DNA of 64,000 nucleotides from Bacteroidota bacterium (GTDB taxonomy: Bacteria; Bacteroidota; Ignavibacteria; Ignavibacteriales; Ignavibacteriaceae), in NCBI GenBank assembly GCA_021824145.1, contig JAKALM010000002.1, positions 186,001-250,000 on the forward strand. Reading direction: 5' to 3'. Positions 1 to 9,787 of this stretch are shown piece by piece. A program made the translations under genes and the position numbers. The stretch's first letter is position 1, and each line of letters starts with the position of its first letter. The notes beneath the pieces were generated by a model. It was not told the DNA's origin. It was given only the letters and a program-made list of their open reading frames with translations, and ran no database searches.

Positions 1-286
1 TTGGCAATGCTGGTGGAACTTGATGACCTAAATATTTTGGCATGTGTAAATGAATGGAATTGTCAATCACTTTAGAAAAATATTCATTTATTTTTAGATT
101 AGGCGAATCTGAATAATCTTTTTCCCAAAAATTATATGTCTCATCTGGTTGTTTATATGGAAGCACTTTCATTATCGAATTATTATTAATCGATTCAATT
201 AGATAATCAGATAAATCATCGACTAATTTGTGCGCAATATTTCTAAAAGAATTTATATCAAAAGCATTTTCAATTAAATTTTTCAT
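1..286 (-). CDS. Pyridoxal-dependent decarboxylase, N-terminal fragment (cut by window edge)
   Basis: This reading frame starts at an ATG (284-286) and stays open to the window edge, so only the first 95 residues are visible. The fragment has an amphipathic helical start, then VLPYKQPDETYNFWE, and ends in HMPKYLGHQVPPALP. That arrangement is typical of the N-terminal segment of group II PLP-dependent decarboxylases (aromatic amino acid, glutamate or diaminobutyrate type), where a His-rich 'H-P-x-x-x-x-x-x-PP' stretch lines the substrate pocket. The PLP lysine would lie outside the window, so substrate and even activity cannot be judged. It is divergently oriented from the DUF362 gene, with about 200 bases between. 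Confidence 0.55.
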   Translation of the reverse strand, partial: MKNLIENAFDINSFRNIAHKLVDDLSDYLIESINNNSIMKVLPYKQPDETYNFWEKDYSDSPNLKINEYFSKVIDNSIHLHMPKYLGHQVPPALP

Positions 287-491
287 ACTTCAATCCGTTA
301 ATTTTTCTATAAAGCTAAACTATTTAAAATCATTATCATAAATTTCTAATAATATTAATAAATTTGATGACACTGTAATTTACTTCTTTTAGTAATTAAA
401 ATTTTTGCCTCTCAAAAAACAAAATTGTAATTTTAATACGAGCTTTATTAAGTGATAAATATTATCTAAATAATTTGAAATGGGGTGCTAC

Positions 492-1412
492 ATGAAAAGA
501 AGAGAATTTATAAAATCAAGTTCTACTGCAGCAATAGCTTTTGGATCTTCTGTTTACATAGGAAATTTTTCAAAACTCTTTCCAAAAAATTTAAACTTTG
601 CCGAAAATTATGATTTAGTTGCTGTTAAAGGCAGCGAACCAGATTTAATGTTTGATAAAGCTATGGAATCATTTGGCGGGTTAAAAACTTTTGTTAAAAA
701 AGGTCAAACTGTTGTAATTAAACCCAATATTGGCTGGGATACTTCTCCTGAAAGAGCCGCAAATACAAATCCAAAATTAGTAAAAAGAATTATCGAACAT
801 TGTTTCAACGCTGGTGCGAAAGAAATTTTTGTATTTGATCATACTTGCGATAATTGGACACGTTGCTATGCCAACAGTGGCATTGAAAAATATGCAAAAG
901 AAGCTGGTGCAAAAGTTGTTTCGGGTGCTAGCGAAAATTATTATCATGAAGTTCAGATTAAATCTGGTAAGAATTTAAAATCCGCAAAAGTTCATGAATT
1001 AATTTTAAGTTCGGATGTTTTTATAAATGTACCTGTTTTAAAAAACCATGGCAGCGGAAGAATAACTTCTGGAATGAAAAATTTAATGGGAATTGTTTGG
1101 GACAGAGGCTATTGGCATCAAAACAATCTTCATCAATGTATTGCCGATTTTGTTACATTCAGAAAACCAGATTTGACAATAGTAGATGCCTATAATGTTA
1201 TGATGCGAAATGGACCTCGTGGTTCTTCAGTAAATGATTTGGCATTAATGAAATCATTAATTGTTTCTAGAGATATTTTAGCTGCTGATGCAGCTTCAGC
1301 TAAATTATTTGGAATAAATCCGGAAGATGTTCCTTATATAAATTATGCAGATGAATTAAAAATTGGAATTAAGGATTTATCAAAATTAAAAATCAATAGA
1401 ATTAAGATGTAA
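492..1412 (+). CDS. DUF362 domain protein with Tat signal peptide
   Basis: 306 residues. The N-terminus MKRREFIKSSSTAAIAFGSS carries a twin-arginine motif (RREFIK) followed by a short hydrophobic stretch, so export in folded form through the Tat system is expected. The rest matches the DUF362 family, whose members are often associated with iron-sulfur proteins, with motifs such as VVIKPNIGWDTSPERAANTN, GAKEIFVFDHTCDNW and VPVLKNHGSGRITSGMKNLMG. I chose the ATG at 492 because GGGG sits 7 bases upstream. An in-frame ATG at 480 would add four residues ahead of the twin Arg. It is followed after 31 bases by a membrane polyferredoxin, so the two probably form one electron-transfer unit. The exact reaction is unknown. 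Confidence 0.85.
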   Translation: MKRREFIKSSSTAAIAFGSSVYIGNFSKLFPKNLNFAENYDLVAVKGSEPDLMFDKAMESFGGLKTFVKKGQTVVIKPNIGWDTSPERAANTNPKLVKRIIEHCFNAGAKEIFVFDHTCDNWTRCYANSGIEKYAKEAGAKVVSGASENYYHEVQIKSGKNLKSAKVHELILSSDVFINVPVLKNHGSGRITSGMKNLMGIVWDRGYWHQNNLHQCIADFVTFRKPDLTIVDAYNVMMRNGPRGSSVNDLALMKSLIVSRDILAADAASAKLFGINPEDVPYINYADELKIGIKDLSKLKINRIKM

Positions 1413-1443
1413 GATTTAATTTTCTTGAGGGGAAAACTCTTAT

Positions 1444-3006
1444 ATGAAATTATCTCGCCTTAAAATATTACGAATTATAATTTCACTAATATTTTTTATC
1501 TTATTATCAGCTTTGTTTTTAGATTTTAAGAATTTTTTTTCACCAAAGTTCACAAACTATTTTACATATCTTCAATTTTTTCCATCTTTATTAAAATTCT
1601 TAAACCACCAAGGAATTGCAGCTGCCGGCTTCATCTTTATTTTAATAATAACAATAATATTTGGCAGAATATATTGTTCAAGTCTTTGTCCTCTTGGAAC
1701 TTTACAAGATATTTTTTCAAGAATATCAAAAATTATTTTTAAGAAAAAACACTTTCATCATAGAAAGCCGCAAAGTTTATTGAGATATTCATTACTAAGT
1801 TTTTCTATTCTGTCGTGGATTTTGGGCAGTTTAATTGTAATTATTTTACTTGACCCATATAGCAATTTTGGTAGAATCTTTACTCAAATTTTTAAGCAAA
1901 TTTTATTATTATTAAATAATCTGCTAGCTGAATTACTTACAAAGTTCGATATTTATTTACTATACACAATTGAATTTAATAAAATAAATCCAAGTTTGAT
2001 TATATATCCCGTCTTATTTCTTATTTCAGTTTTTTTATTTTCATTTTTATCCGGAAGATTATTTTGCAACACAATTTGCCCAGTAGGTACTCTTCTTGGA
2101 CTAATTTCAAAATTTTCTTTATTCAAAATAAAAATAGATTCAAAGAATTGTATTAGTTGTAATTTATGTGAGCGTGTTTGTAAATCCGAATGTATAGATA
2201 AAATTAATAAAGAAGTTGACTTTAGCCGCTGTGTAAGCTGTTATAACTGTTTATCGGTTTGCCCAACCAATGGTGTAAAAATCTCGTCAAATTTTAAAAA
2301 AGAACCAAATAGCGGTCCAGAATTTATAGATTATCAAAAAAGAAAATTTTTAGCCTCTGTTTTTACTTTATTGATTGGAACACTTAAACCAACACTTTCG
2401 CAAAGTAAAATAGTTGCAAAAAAATTAAGTAAAATCGCTATCATTAAAAAAAATCCTATAACTCCGCCAGGTTCATTCAGTTTAGATAATTTTAACTTTT
2501 TATGTACAGCATGTCATTTATGCATCAGCGCCTGCCCTACGCAAGTTCTTCAACCATCTTTTTTAGATTATGGAATCCAAGGGTTACTTCAACCAAAGAT
2601 GGATTATAATATCAACTTTTGCAATTTTGAGTGTGTTATTTGTAGTCAAGTTTGTCCAACTGGAGCAATAACTCCAATTCAACTTGAAAAGAAAAAAATT
2701 ACACAGCTTGGTAAAGTAAATTTCATAAAAGATAACTGTATAGTTTACACTGAAAAAACAGATTGTGGTGCTTGCGCCGAACATTGCCCTTCAAAAGCAA
2801 TTACAATGATTCCATATGAAAAAATTAAAGCACCAGAAATTACTGACGAGTATTGTATTGGCTGTGGGGCATGCGAATATATTTGTCCGGTAAAACCATA
2901 TAAAGCAATTTATGTTGAAGGAAATCAGGTACATCAAATTGCAAAAAAGAAAGTAGACAAAAAGATTGAAGAAAAAATAAATTATAACGATGACTTTCCA
3001 TTTTAA
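1444..3006 (+). CDS. Membrane-bound polyferredoxin, NapH/NosR-like 4Fe-4S protein
   Basis: 520 residues. The N-terminal half is membrane-embedded, with hydrophobic segments near residues 10-27, 58-75, 115-140 and 185-205. Two NapH/NosR-type motifs lie on the membrane face, CSSLCPLGT (78-86) and CNTICPVGT (about 208-216). The C-terminal half holds successive ferredoxin-like clusters: CISCNLCERVC, CVSCYNCLSVCP, CTACHLCISACP, CNFECVICSQVCP, a CGACAEHCP cluster and CIGCGACEYICP. Spacing in the fourth and fifth is irregular. A GAGGGG ribosome site precedes the ATG. The known role of such proteins is passing electrons between the quinone pool or a cytoplasmic donor and a periplasmic oxidoreductase. 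The partner here is probably the DUF362 protein just upstream (inference). Confidence 0.85.
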   Translation: MKLSRLKILRIIISLIFFILLSALFLDFKNFFSPKFTNYFTYLQFFPSLLKFLNHQGIAAAGFIFILIITIIFGRIYCSSLCPLGTLQDIFSRISKIIFKKKHFHHRKPQSLLRYSLLSFSILSWILGSLIVIILLDPYSNFGRIFTQIFKQILLLLNNLLAELLTKFDIYLLYTIEFNKINPSLIIYPVLFLISVFLFSFLSGRLFCNTICPVGTLLGLISKFSLFKIKIDSKNCISCNLCERVCKSECIDKINKEVDFSRCVSCYNCLSVCPTNGVKISSNFKKEPNSGPEFIDYQKRKFLASVFTLLIGTLKPTLSQSKIVAKKLSKIAIIKKNPITPPGSFSLDNFNFLCTACHLCISACPTQVLQPSFLDYGIQGLLQPKMDYNINFCNFECVICSQVCPTGAITPIQLEKKKITQLGKVNFIKDNCIVYTEKTDCGACAEHCPSKAITMIPYEKIKAPEITDEYCIGCGACEYICPVKPYKAIYVEGNQVHQIAKKKVDKKIEEKINYNDDFPF

Positions 3007-3029
3007 TTTATTTTTTTGATTGATTTAAT

Positions 3030-4082
3030 TTAATTAGAAAAATCCATCACTCTTTTTTTGTAATTGCTTTCAATTGCTAATTCAATAATTCTGATAGTGG
3101 TTAAAGCTTCATTAGGCTTAACAGCTAATTCTTTTCCTTCGGAAATTACATCATAAATATTATTGAAGAATTTCTGATAAGCTCCCGGAATTGTTTCGAT
3201 TTTTTCATTTATGTTTTTCCCATTAACATTCGTATCAATAATTCCCCAATTTTCTTCCGGTTCCTTTCCCCAATCCTTTGAATTAAGATAACCAGTTTTC
3301 TTCAATGTATCTTCTTGTGGATCTAATCCATATTTAATAAATGAACCTTCAGTTCCATGAAGTGTAAATCTTGGAAGTGGAATCTTAGAAAGAAAATTGC
3401 TTTTCAGAGTTACTTTTAATTTTCCATAAGATAAAATGATTTCAAAACTATCAATAATTTTTCCATTTGGTCTTTGAATTCTTAAGTCGGCAAAAATCGT
3501 TTCCGGTTTTCCAAACAAACAAATAACTTGATCAATCAAATGTGGCCCAATATCATATAACAATCCGGTTCCTGGTAATTTTTCTTCTTTCCAAGAATTA
3601 GGTTTTATAAAATTTCTGAATCTGTCGAAATGAGATTCGAATTCTACCAAAACTCCTAATAAATTTTCTTCAATTATTTTTTTAACTGTTAAATAATCTC
3701 CATCCCACCTTCGATTTTGGAAAACTGTTAGCATCAATTTATTTTCATCAGCAATTTCAATTAATTCTTTTGCCTCAGATGAAGTAACAGTAAACGGTTT
3801 CTCAACTATTACATGCTTACCCGCTAATATTGCATCTTTTGCCATTTTAAAATGAAGATAATTTGGAGTGTTAATAATAACTAAATCAATTTCTTCATCA
3901 TTTAATATTTCGGAAAAATCTCTTACTATTTCAACTTGTGGATATAGTTGTTTTGATCTTTCACTATGCCGTTCAACTATTTTTCTTAAATTGAAATTAG
4001 GATTTGCATTTAAAAATGGTGCGTGAAAATATTCACCTGACATTCCAAAACCAACTAAGGCAGTATTTATTTTTTTGTGCAT
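3030..4082 (-). CDS. Gfo/Idh/MocA family NAD(P)-dependent oxidoreductase
   Basis: 350 residues, the usual length for the family. The Rossmann start INTALVGFGMSGEYFHAPFL has the GxGxxG-type nucleotide loop, VIVEKPFTV carries the conserved EKP lysine, and LYDIGPHLIDQ holds the catalytic His. The C-terminal alpha/beta domain binds substrate. Closest in style to the E. coli YdgJ/YhhX group, but the sugar or cyclitol substrate cannot be told from sequence. It converges on the polyferredoxin gene (24 bases between ends) and diverges from the RNase Z-like gene, with about 87 AT-rich bases as a shared promoter region. Confidence 0.9.
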   Translation of the reverse strand: MHKKINTALVGFGMSGEYFHAPFLNANPNFNLRKIVERHSERSKQLYPQVEIVRDFSEILNDEEIDLVIINTPNYLHFKMAKDAILAGKHVIVEKPFTVTSSEAKELIEIADENKLMLTVFQNRRWDGDYLTVKKIIEENLLGVLVEFESHFDRFRNFIKPNSWKEEKLPGTGLLYDIGPHLIDQVICLFGKPETIFADLRIQRPNGKIIDSFEIILSYGKLKVTLKSNFLSKIPLPRFTLHGTEGSFIKYGLDPQEDTLKKTGYLNSKDWGKEPEENWGIIDTNVNGKNINEKIETIPGAYQKFFNNIYDVISEGKELAVKPNEALTTIRIIELAIESNYKKRVMDFSN

Positions 4083-4169
4083 TATTTTTATTGTTTTACT
4101 TTAGTTATTAAAAATTACAAATTTTATGTTTATAATTTAATTAAATGAATTTATAAATTTAATATTACG

Positions 4170-5174
4170 ATGAGTATACAATATCAAATTTTAGGAAAGC
4201 CAGGAAAAGACAATGCATTGATGGTTTGGATGAATGCAGGTACCAAAATGTACAGATTATTATTCGATTGTGGTGAAAATATTTTTGCGGATTTAAAACC
4301 ATCGGAAATAACTTCAATTGATTATATTTTTTTCTCTCATTTTCACTTAGATCATGCTTCAGGTTTTGATTATTTCTTCCGAAGGAATTATGACCGGGTA
4401 AGTAAACCAATTTATATCTTTGGTCCTGAAGGGACAACTAAATTCATTCAGCACCACATGCTTGGTTTTAAATGGAATTTAATTAATAATATTCCAGGTG
4501 AATGGATTATTAGTGATATTTCAGATAATCAACTTGTAACTTCAAAATTTTACACTTCAGAAGGATTTTCTAAAAGACATAAAATTAACAAGAAAAAATT
4601 TGATGGGATTTTAATTAATAATAATCACTTCAAAGTAAAAGTTTCATTGCTGAATCATATTATACCATCAGCAGCATTTATAGTTACTGAAAAAGATTGG
4701 TCTAATATTGATAAAGAGGAATTAACAAGTTTTGGTTTAACTGCTGGCCCATGGCTTGAAAAATTAAAAAATCCTTCAACCGATGAGACGAAAATAATAC
4801 AAATAGATGGAAAGTCATTCAACTTGAAAAAGTTAAAAAAACTTCTTTTAAAAAAGCACGAAGGAGATAGTATAGCATATCTTACAGATTTTTTATATGA
4901 TCAATTTTCCAAGACAAGAGTAAAAAAATTGATTAAGAACTGTAAAACGCTTGTATGCGAAAGTCAATATTCCAGCAGCGATGCAGCGTTGGCAAAAAAA
5001 AATTATCATCTCACTTCTTTGCAAAGTGCACGAATTGCTAAAAGTTCTAATGCGTCAAAATTAATTTTATTCCATATTTCAGAAAGATATAATTTCGATA
5101 AACGATATCATCGTCTGCTTGAAGAGGCAAGAACAATTTTCCCCAACACATTTTTACCATTAAATTGGCCATAA
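4170..5174 (+). CDS. RNase Z-like metallo-beta-lactamase fold hydrolase
   Basis: 334 residues. The zinc motif FSHFHLDHASGFDYF (HxHxDH) appears near residue 58. Further metal or active-site elements follow: LLNHIIPSAAFIV, YLTDFLYD, CESQYSS, and HLTSLQSARIA followed by LILFHIS. The last matches the C-terminal 'HLTARQAG...THFSPRY' of RNase Z and its relatives. A long exosite-like insertion is not obvious. True RNase Z matures tRNA 3' ends; many Bacteroidota relatives have unknown substrates, so I stay at family level. The stop codon lies four bases from the convergent end of uvrA. Confidence 0.8.
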   Translation: MSIQYQILGKPGKDNALMVWMNAGTKMYRLLFDCGENIFADLKPSEITSIDYIFFSHFHLDHASGFDYFFRRNYDRVSKPIYIFGPEGTTKFIQHHMLGFKWNLINNIPGEWIISDISDNQLVTSKFYTSEGFSKRHKINKKKFDGILINNNHFKVKVSLLNHIIPSAAFIVTEKDWSNIDKEELTSFGLTAGPWLEKLKNPSTDETKIIQIDGKSFNLKKLKKLLLKKHEGDSIAYLTDFLYDQFSKTRVKKLIKNCKTLVCESQYSSSDAALAKKNYHLTSLQSARIAKSSNASKLILFHISERYNFDKRYHRLLEEARTIFPNTFLPLNWP

Positions 5175-5178
5175 ATTT

Positions 5179-8010
5179 TTAATTTTTGGATTTCAACTCT
5201 TTTAATAAAAATTCGCCGGTCAAACTTTTTTTATTTTTTATAATTGATTCCGGAGTTCCTTCTGCAATAATTTTCCCCCCATCTTCACCACCACCGGGGC
5301 CTAAATCAATAATCCAATCAGCTGTTTTTATTACATCTAAATTATGTTCAACTACAACAACAGTATTACCCTTATCTACAAGCTTACTTAAAACTCCAAG
5401 TAGAATATTTACATCTTCAAAATGAAGACCCGTGGTTGGTTCATCTAAAATGTAAAGAGTTTTTCCGGTACTAACTTTACTTAATTCAGTCGCTAATTTT
5501 ACCCGTTGAGCTTCACCTCCGGAAAGCGTTGTTGCCTGCTGCCCTAATTTTATGTAGCCGAGTCCTACATCATTAATTGCTTTTATTTTTCTTTTAATTC
5601 TAGGAAGGTCTTCAAAAAAATCTAATGCTTCGCTTACTCTCATTTCTAGCACATCTGCAATTGATTTTGTTTTGTACAATACTTCAAGAGTTTCTCTGTT
5701 ATATCTTTTTCCATGGCAAGATTCACATTCAACATAAACATCCGGCAAAAAACTCATTTCAATTTTTTTTAGTCCATCTCCGCCGCATTCTTCACATCTG
5801 CCGCCCGCAACATTAAAACTAAACCTGCCGGTACTGTAGCCGCGCATTTTAGATTCAGGAAGCTGTGAGTAAAGGTCTCTAATAAAAGTAAAAAGTCCAG
5901 TATAAGTTGCTGGATTTGATCTTGGAGTTCTTCCAATCGGAGATTGATCAATTTCAATTATCTTGTCAATGTTTTCCAATCCCTCTATTGAATCATATGG
6001 CAAAGGAACTGTTTTAGAATTATAAATTTTGTTTATCAAAATTTTGACAAGTGTTTCATTCATCAAGGAAGATTTACCTGAGCCGCTTACTCCAGTAATT
6101 AAAGTAAATGTACCAAGAGGAATTTTTAATGTTACATTCTGAAGGTTATGGCCTTTTGCACCTTTAAGAATTATAAAATTCCCATTTCCTTTTCTTCTTG
6201 CTTGCGGAATAGAAATTTCTTTTTTGTTAGTTAGATAAGATAATGTCAAAGAATTAATTCCATTTTGCGACTCGACCAATTTAGTCGTTTCACCGGCAAG
6301 ACAGACTTCACCACCATGTTCACCAGCGCCAGGGCCAAGATCAATCATATAGTCCGAACTTTCAATCGTCTCTCTATCATGTTCAACAACAATAACAGTG
6401 TTCCCTAAGTCTCTTAAATTTTTGAGCGAATTAATTAATTTGATATTATCGCTTTGATGAAGGCCAATGCTTGGTTCATCCAAGACATAAAGAACGCCAG
6501 CTAATTGAGAACCAATTTGCGTTGCCAATCTTATTCTTTGCGATTCACCACCAGACAAAGTTCTTGCCGATCGATTCAAGGTCAAATAATCTAATCCAAC
6601 ATTAAGTAAAAATCTTAACCTTTCAGTAATTTCTTTTAAAATTGGTTTAGCAATTATTGAATTTCTTCCGGAGATGTTTATGCCTTTAAAAAACTCTTCA
6701 CATTTTTTAATTGAGAATTTTGTTACTTCGCTTATATTTAAACCTTGAAATTTGACCGCCAATGATTCTTGCTTTAATCTTCCTCCATTACAAGTTTGAC
6801 ATGGGAAAGTATTCATGTATGATTCAACCCACTCTCTAATATTATTCGAAGAAGTTGTGTTATAGTAATTCTTCAAATAATTTATCAATCCTGAAAATCT
6901 ATGAAAGTATGTTACAGGCTTTCCGCTGCCATAAGAATAAGAAAATGCTATTTTATCTTTACTTCCATAAAGAAAAATTTCTTTTTGTTCTTCAGTCAAA
7001 TCCTTTAACGGAGTATCGAAATTGAATCCATATTTTTCACACACTGAGCTTAGTTGATTAAAGAACCAAATTGATCGCGGTTTACCAAGTGGCGATAAAG
7101 CTTCTTCATTAATAGATTTATTCCAATCGGGAATTATCAGATTAATATCTAGTTCTTTTTTCTCGCCCAATCCCTCACAATCTGGACAAGAGCCATAAGG
7201 TGAATTAAATGAAAAAGAATTTGGTGCTAATTCTCTGTAACTAATTCCGCACTCTAAGCAAGCTAAATGTCTACTGTAAATATGATCGTGAGAATTATCA
7301 TTAATAATTACAATTCCATTGCCATAATTCAAAGCAACTTCAATAGACTCAGTTAATCGGTTTCTAGAATTTTCATTTACTGTAAGTTTATCAACTACGA
7401 TTTCAATGTTATGGATTTTATATCTATCAACTTGAAAATTTTTTGTTATCTCATAAAATTCATTATCTACTCTAACTTTTAAAAATCCATCTGAAAGAAT
7501 TTCTTCGAACAATTCACGATAGTGGCCTTTTCTTCCACGAATAACTGGTGATAGTACAAAAACTTTTTTATTATTCGATGCTGATATCACCGAATCAATT
7601 ATCTGCGAGGATGATTGTTTTGTTACTGGTTTGCCGCAGTTATAACAATGTGGAGTGCCAAGTCTTGCATATAAAAGTCTTAAGTAATCATAAATTTCTG
7701 TTACTGTGCCAACAGTGGACCTTGGATTTCCTGAAGTTGATTTTTGTTCAATTGAAATAGCTGGGCTCAAACCTTCAATAAGGTCTACGTCTGGTTTTTC
7801 AAGCATATCCAGAAATTGCCTTGCATAAGCCGAAAGAGACTCGATATATCGCCTTTGTCCTTCTGCATAAATTGTATCAAATGCTAAGGAAGATTTACCT
7901 GAACCGGACAACCCAGTAATTACTATAAAGGAATCTCGCGGAATTTCTAAATCAATATTCTTAAGATTATGCTCTCGAGCGCCTTTAATTATTATATTTT
8001 CTTTTAACAC
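5179..8010 (-). CDS. uvrA: UvrABC excinuclease subunit A
   Basis: 943 residues, full length for UvrA, the damage-sensing ATPase of nucleotide excision repair. Two ABC ATPase modules are evident: Walker [15 protein letters not shown] near residue 33 and [14 protein letters not shown] near 640. Signature motifs are [17 protein letters not shown] and [16 protein letters not shown], with Walker B segments ending in [10 protein letters not shown] and [10 protein letters not shown]. Zinc-finger cysteines are in CLECG...[13 protein letters not shown] and CEECGGDG...CESCHG. Translation starts at a GTG (8008-8010), which puts the protein at [20 protein letters not shown] as in other UvrA proteins. No ATG is available nearby. 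Transcription appears monocistronic. Confidence 0.97.
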   Translation of the reverse strand: MLKENIIIKGAREHNLKNIDLEIPRDSFIVITGLSGSGKSSLAFDTIYAEGQRRYIESLSAYARQFLDMLEKPDVDLIEGLSPAISIEQKSTSGNPRSTVGTVTEIYDYLRLLYARLGTPHCYNCGKPVTKQSSSQIIDSVISASNNKKVFVLSPVIRGRKGHYRELFEEILSDGFLKVRVDNEFYEITKNFQVDRYKIHNIEIVVDKLTVNENSRNRLTESIEVALNYGNGIVIINDNSHDHIYSRHLACLECGISYRELAPNSFSFNSPYGSCPDCEGLGEKKELDINLIIPDWNKSINEEALSPLGKPRSIWFFNQLSSVCEKYGFNFDTPLKDLTEEQKEIFLYGSKDKIAFSYSYGSGKPVTYFHRFSGLINYLKNYYNTTSSNNIREWVESYMNTFPCQTCNGGRLKQESLAVKFQGLNISEVTKFSIKKCEEFFKGINISGRNSIIAKPILKEITERLRFLLNVGLDYLTLNRSARTLSGGESQRIRLATQIGSQLAGVLYVLDEPSIGLHQSDNIKLINSLKNLRDLGNTVIVVEHDRETIESSDYMIDLGPGAGEHGGEVCLAGETTKLVESQNGINSLTLSYLTNKKEISIPQARRKGNGNFIILKGAKGHNLQNVTLKIPLGTFTLITGVSGSGKSSLMNETLVKILINKIYNSKTVPLPYDSIEGLENIDKIIEIDQSPIGRTPRSNPATYTGLFTFIRDLYSQLPESKMRGYSTGRFSFNVAGGRCEECGGDGLKKIEMSFLPDVYVECESCHGKRYNRETLEVLYKTKSIADVLEMRVSEALDFFEDLPRIKRKIKAINDVGLGYIKLGQQATTLSGGEAQRVKLATELSKVSTGKTLYILDEPTTGLHFEDVNILLGVLSKLVDKGNTVVVVEHNLDVIKTADWIIDLGPGGGEDGGKIIAEGTPESIIKNKKSLTGEFLLKELKSKN

Positions 8011-8122
8011 ATTCAGCCAAATTTTGAAAATTTAAAATATTATATTAGTTATCATGCATTAGAAAATCAATTTAATTTGAGATGTATCATAAGGCTTTTT
8101 TCTAATATTTTATTTTGTAAAG

Positions 8123-8746
8123 ATGCAAGTAGTTAAGGAAATTAAAACAATAAAGAAATCAACTGAAGTAAAACTTAAAGAAAAAAATTCAGTTTTTATT
8201 GGCAACGCATACTTTATTTCCTCTGATAATGAAGTTCAATCAATTTTAGGCATGGTAAAGAAAAAATTTTTTGATGCTAACCATCATTGCTATGCTTATA
8301 AATTAAGTAACGATAATTTTAAGTTTTCTGATGATGGCGAACCAAATGGTACTGCTGGAAAAAGAATTCTAAATGCTATTGAGCATTTTAATTTGAGAAA
8401 TTGTTTAGTAGTTGTCACTCGATATTTTGGTGGAACAAAACTAGGTGTTGGACCTTTAGGAAAAACTTATTATTCAACAGCTCTTCAGACTCTAAATTCA
8501 TCTGAATTAATTATTCATAAGCCTTATTATATAGTAAAAATTAATTGCGATTTTGTATTTCTAAATCTTCTTCATCGATTCATAGCAAAATATGATTGCA
8601 ACGTTATTGAAACAAAGTATGAAGAAAATGTTAAATTTACTTTCTACATCAATGCCAATGATAAAGATTTATTTTTTTCTGAAATAATCGAAGCATCTAA
8701 TGGAAAAATTGAAATTTCTGCTAAAGATGACGTAATTTTCTTGTAA
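8123..8746 (+). CDS. YigZ/IMPACT family protein
   Basis: 207 residues, the normal size for bacterial YigZ. The N-terminal UPF0029/IMPACT domain shows HHCYAYKL, FSDDGEPNGTAGKRIL and VVVTRYFGGTKLGVGPLGKTY, the family hallmark. The smaller C-terminal domain (about 135-207) has the ferredoxin-like UPF0029 fold seen in YigZ. The eukaryotic relative IMPACT regulates GCN2. The bacterial role is not settled, though nucleic-acid binding has been proposed. It stands alone between uvrA (divergent) and a marR-like gene 87 bases downstream. Confidence 0.9.
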   Translation: MQVVKEIKTIKKSTEVKLKEKNSVFIGNAYFISSDNEVQSILGMVKKKFFDANHHCYAYKLSNDNFKFSDDGEPNGTAGKRILNAIEHFNLRNCLVVVTRYFGGTKLGVGPLGKTYYSTALQTLNSSELIIHKPYYIVKINCDFVFLNLLHRFIAKYDCNVIETKYEENVKFTFYINANDKDLFFSEIIEASNGKIEISAKDDVIFL

Positions 8747-8833
8747 AATTTTGTATAAAAATATTTATTATTTACCTTGATAAAAATACAAACATTAACG
8801 AAATTTAACGTGAGCAATAATTTTTGATGTAAA

Positions 8834-9292
8834 ATGTCAACAAAAGAAGAAATAAACCAAATTGCGGGAAAGCTCGCTGACCTTACTTTCAGTCTGCTTG
8901 CAGGTTGCCAGGAAAAAGAAAGCAGGCTTGCCGAACAACATGGACTCACACAAGCTGAGTTCAGATGTTTACGATTATTTGGAACTGACGAAAGCGTCAA
9001 TAATAAAAAAATTGCTGAGAGGATGAATCTTAGCCCAAGTAGACTTACAAGAATTATTGATGGTTTGGTAGCTAAGGATTATATCATCAGAGAAATTGAT
9101 AACACGGATAGAAGAAATATGCGTGTTTCTCTTTCTGCTAAAGGCGCTCAAATTGTACAACTGTTAAACTCTGCTTATGTTGATATTCATAAAGAGATTT
9201 TAACTGATATTGATGAAACTCAGCACAAGCCTTTAATTTCGGCAATGACAAGTTTGCTTTCAGCAGTTCAGAGATGGAATGCAAAGCCATAA
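8834..9292 (+). CDS. MarR family transcriptional regulator
   Basis: 152 residues, all-helical with a winged helix-turn-helix at about 52-110: the recognition region is KKIAERMNLSPSRLTRIIDG, and the wing is DNTDRRNMRVSLSAKG with the family's conserved D-x-R-D/N motif. The N- and C-terminal helices would form the dimer interface. Codons are slightly less AT-biased than in neighbours. No obvious partner gene is divergent from it, so the target and ligand are unknown. The coding region is followed by a convergent hypothetical gene 49 bases away. Confidence 0.9.
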   Translation: MSTKEEINQIAGKLADLTFSLLAGCQEKESRLAEQHGLTQAEFRCLRLFGTDESVNNKKIAERMNLSPSRLTRIIDGLVAKDYIIREIDNTDRRNMRVSLSAKGAQIVQLLNSAYVDIHKEILTDIDETQHKPLISAMTSLLSAVQRWNAKP

Positions 9293-9341
9293 TTTTTAGG
9301 CGAGTTGAACTAATTACAACAATTTAGCGAATCTTTCAGTC

Positions 9342-9776
9342 TTAAATTTGTTTTCTTTTAATTTCATTAGAAAACATTTTTATCCATTCTAGATCTGAAA
9401 TAAGTTCGCTTAGATTTAAAAATCCTTGTTGTGATAATTCAAAATAAACTTCATCAAAGTGGGATTTAAACTGCTCATCAGTGTGAGAAATTATTTTTTT
9501 AATTTGATTGATCACTTTATTAATATTTTCCGAAAAATCTTTTTTAATTTCGTCAAGATTTGATATTTCAGATGCAGAATAATTTTTTTGTACTATTCGC
9601 AGTAGGCCATTAACATATTTTGCAGTAAAGATTAAATCATCAAAATCTTTTTCATTATTGTTTTTCAAAACCTCTTCGTAAATCCGGAGAAGCTCAGCTT
9701 TCCTTTTCAATTTAGATTTAGAAAACTTTTCAACTTGTGCAATATATTCCGAAGCTTGCGTTACAAATTCATCCAT
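9342..9776 (-). CDS. Hypothetical helical protein
   Basis: 144 residues, strongly charged, no signal peptide and no membrane span. The sequence is almost entirely heptad-like helix with many Lys, Glu, Asp, Ile and Leu (for example KLKRKAELLRIYEEVLKNN and INKVINQIKKIIS). I do not recognise a family. It starts with ATG at 9774-9776, 11 bases downstream of the O-methyltransferase stop, so the two are probably co-transcribed. A cytoplasmic helical-bundle protein is the most that can be said. Confidence 0.65.
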   Translation of the reverse strand: MDEFVTQASEYIAQVEKFSKSKLKRKAELLRIYEEVLKNNNEKDFDDLIFTAKYVNGLLRIVQKNYSASEISNLDEIKKDFSENINKVINQIKKIISHTDEQFKSHFDEVYFELSQQGFLNLSELISDLEWIKMFSNEIKRKQI

Positions 9777-9787
9777 TTTAAATTCTT

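Noticed and set aside
4165-4437. Minus-strand frame of 90 codons opposite the RNase Z-like gene
   Set aside because: It is antisense to a well-supported gene and shows no conserved motifs.
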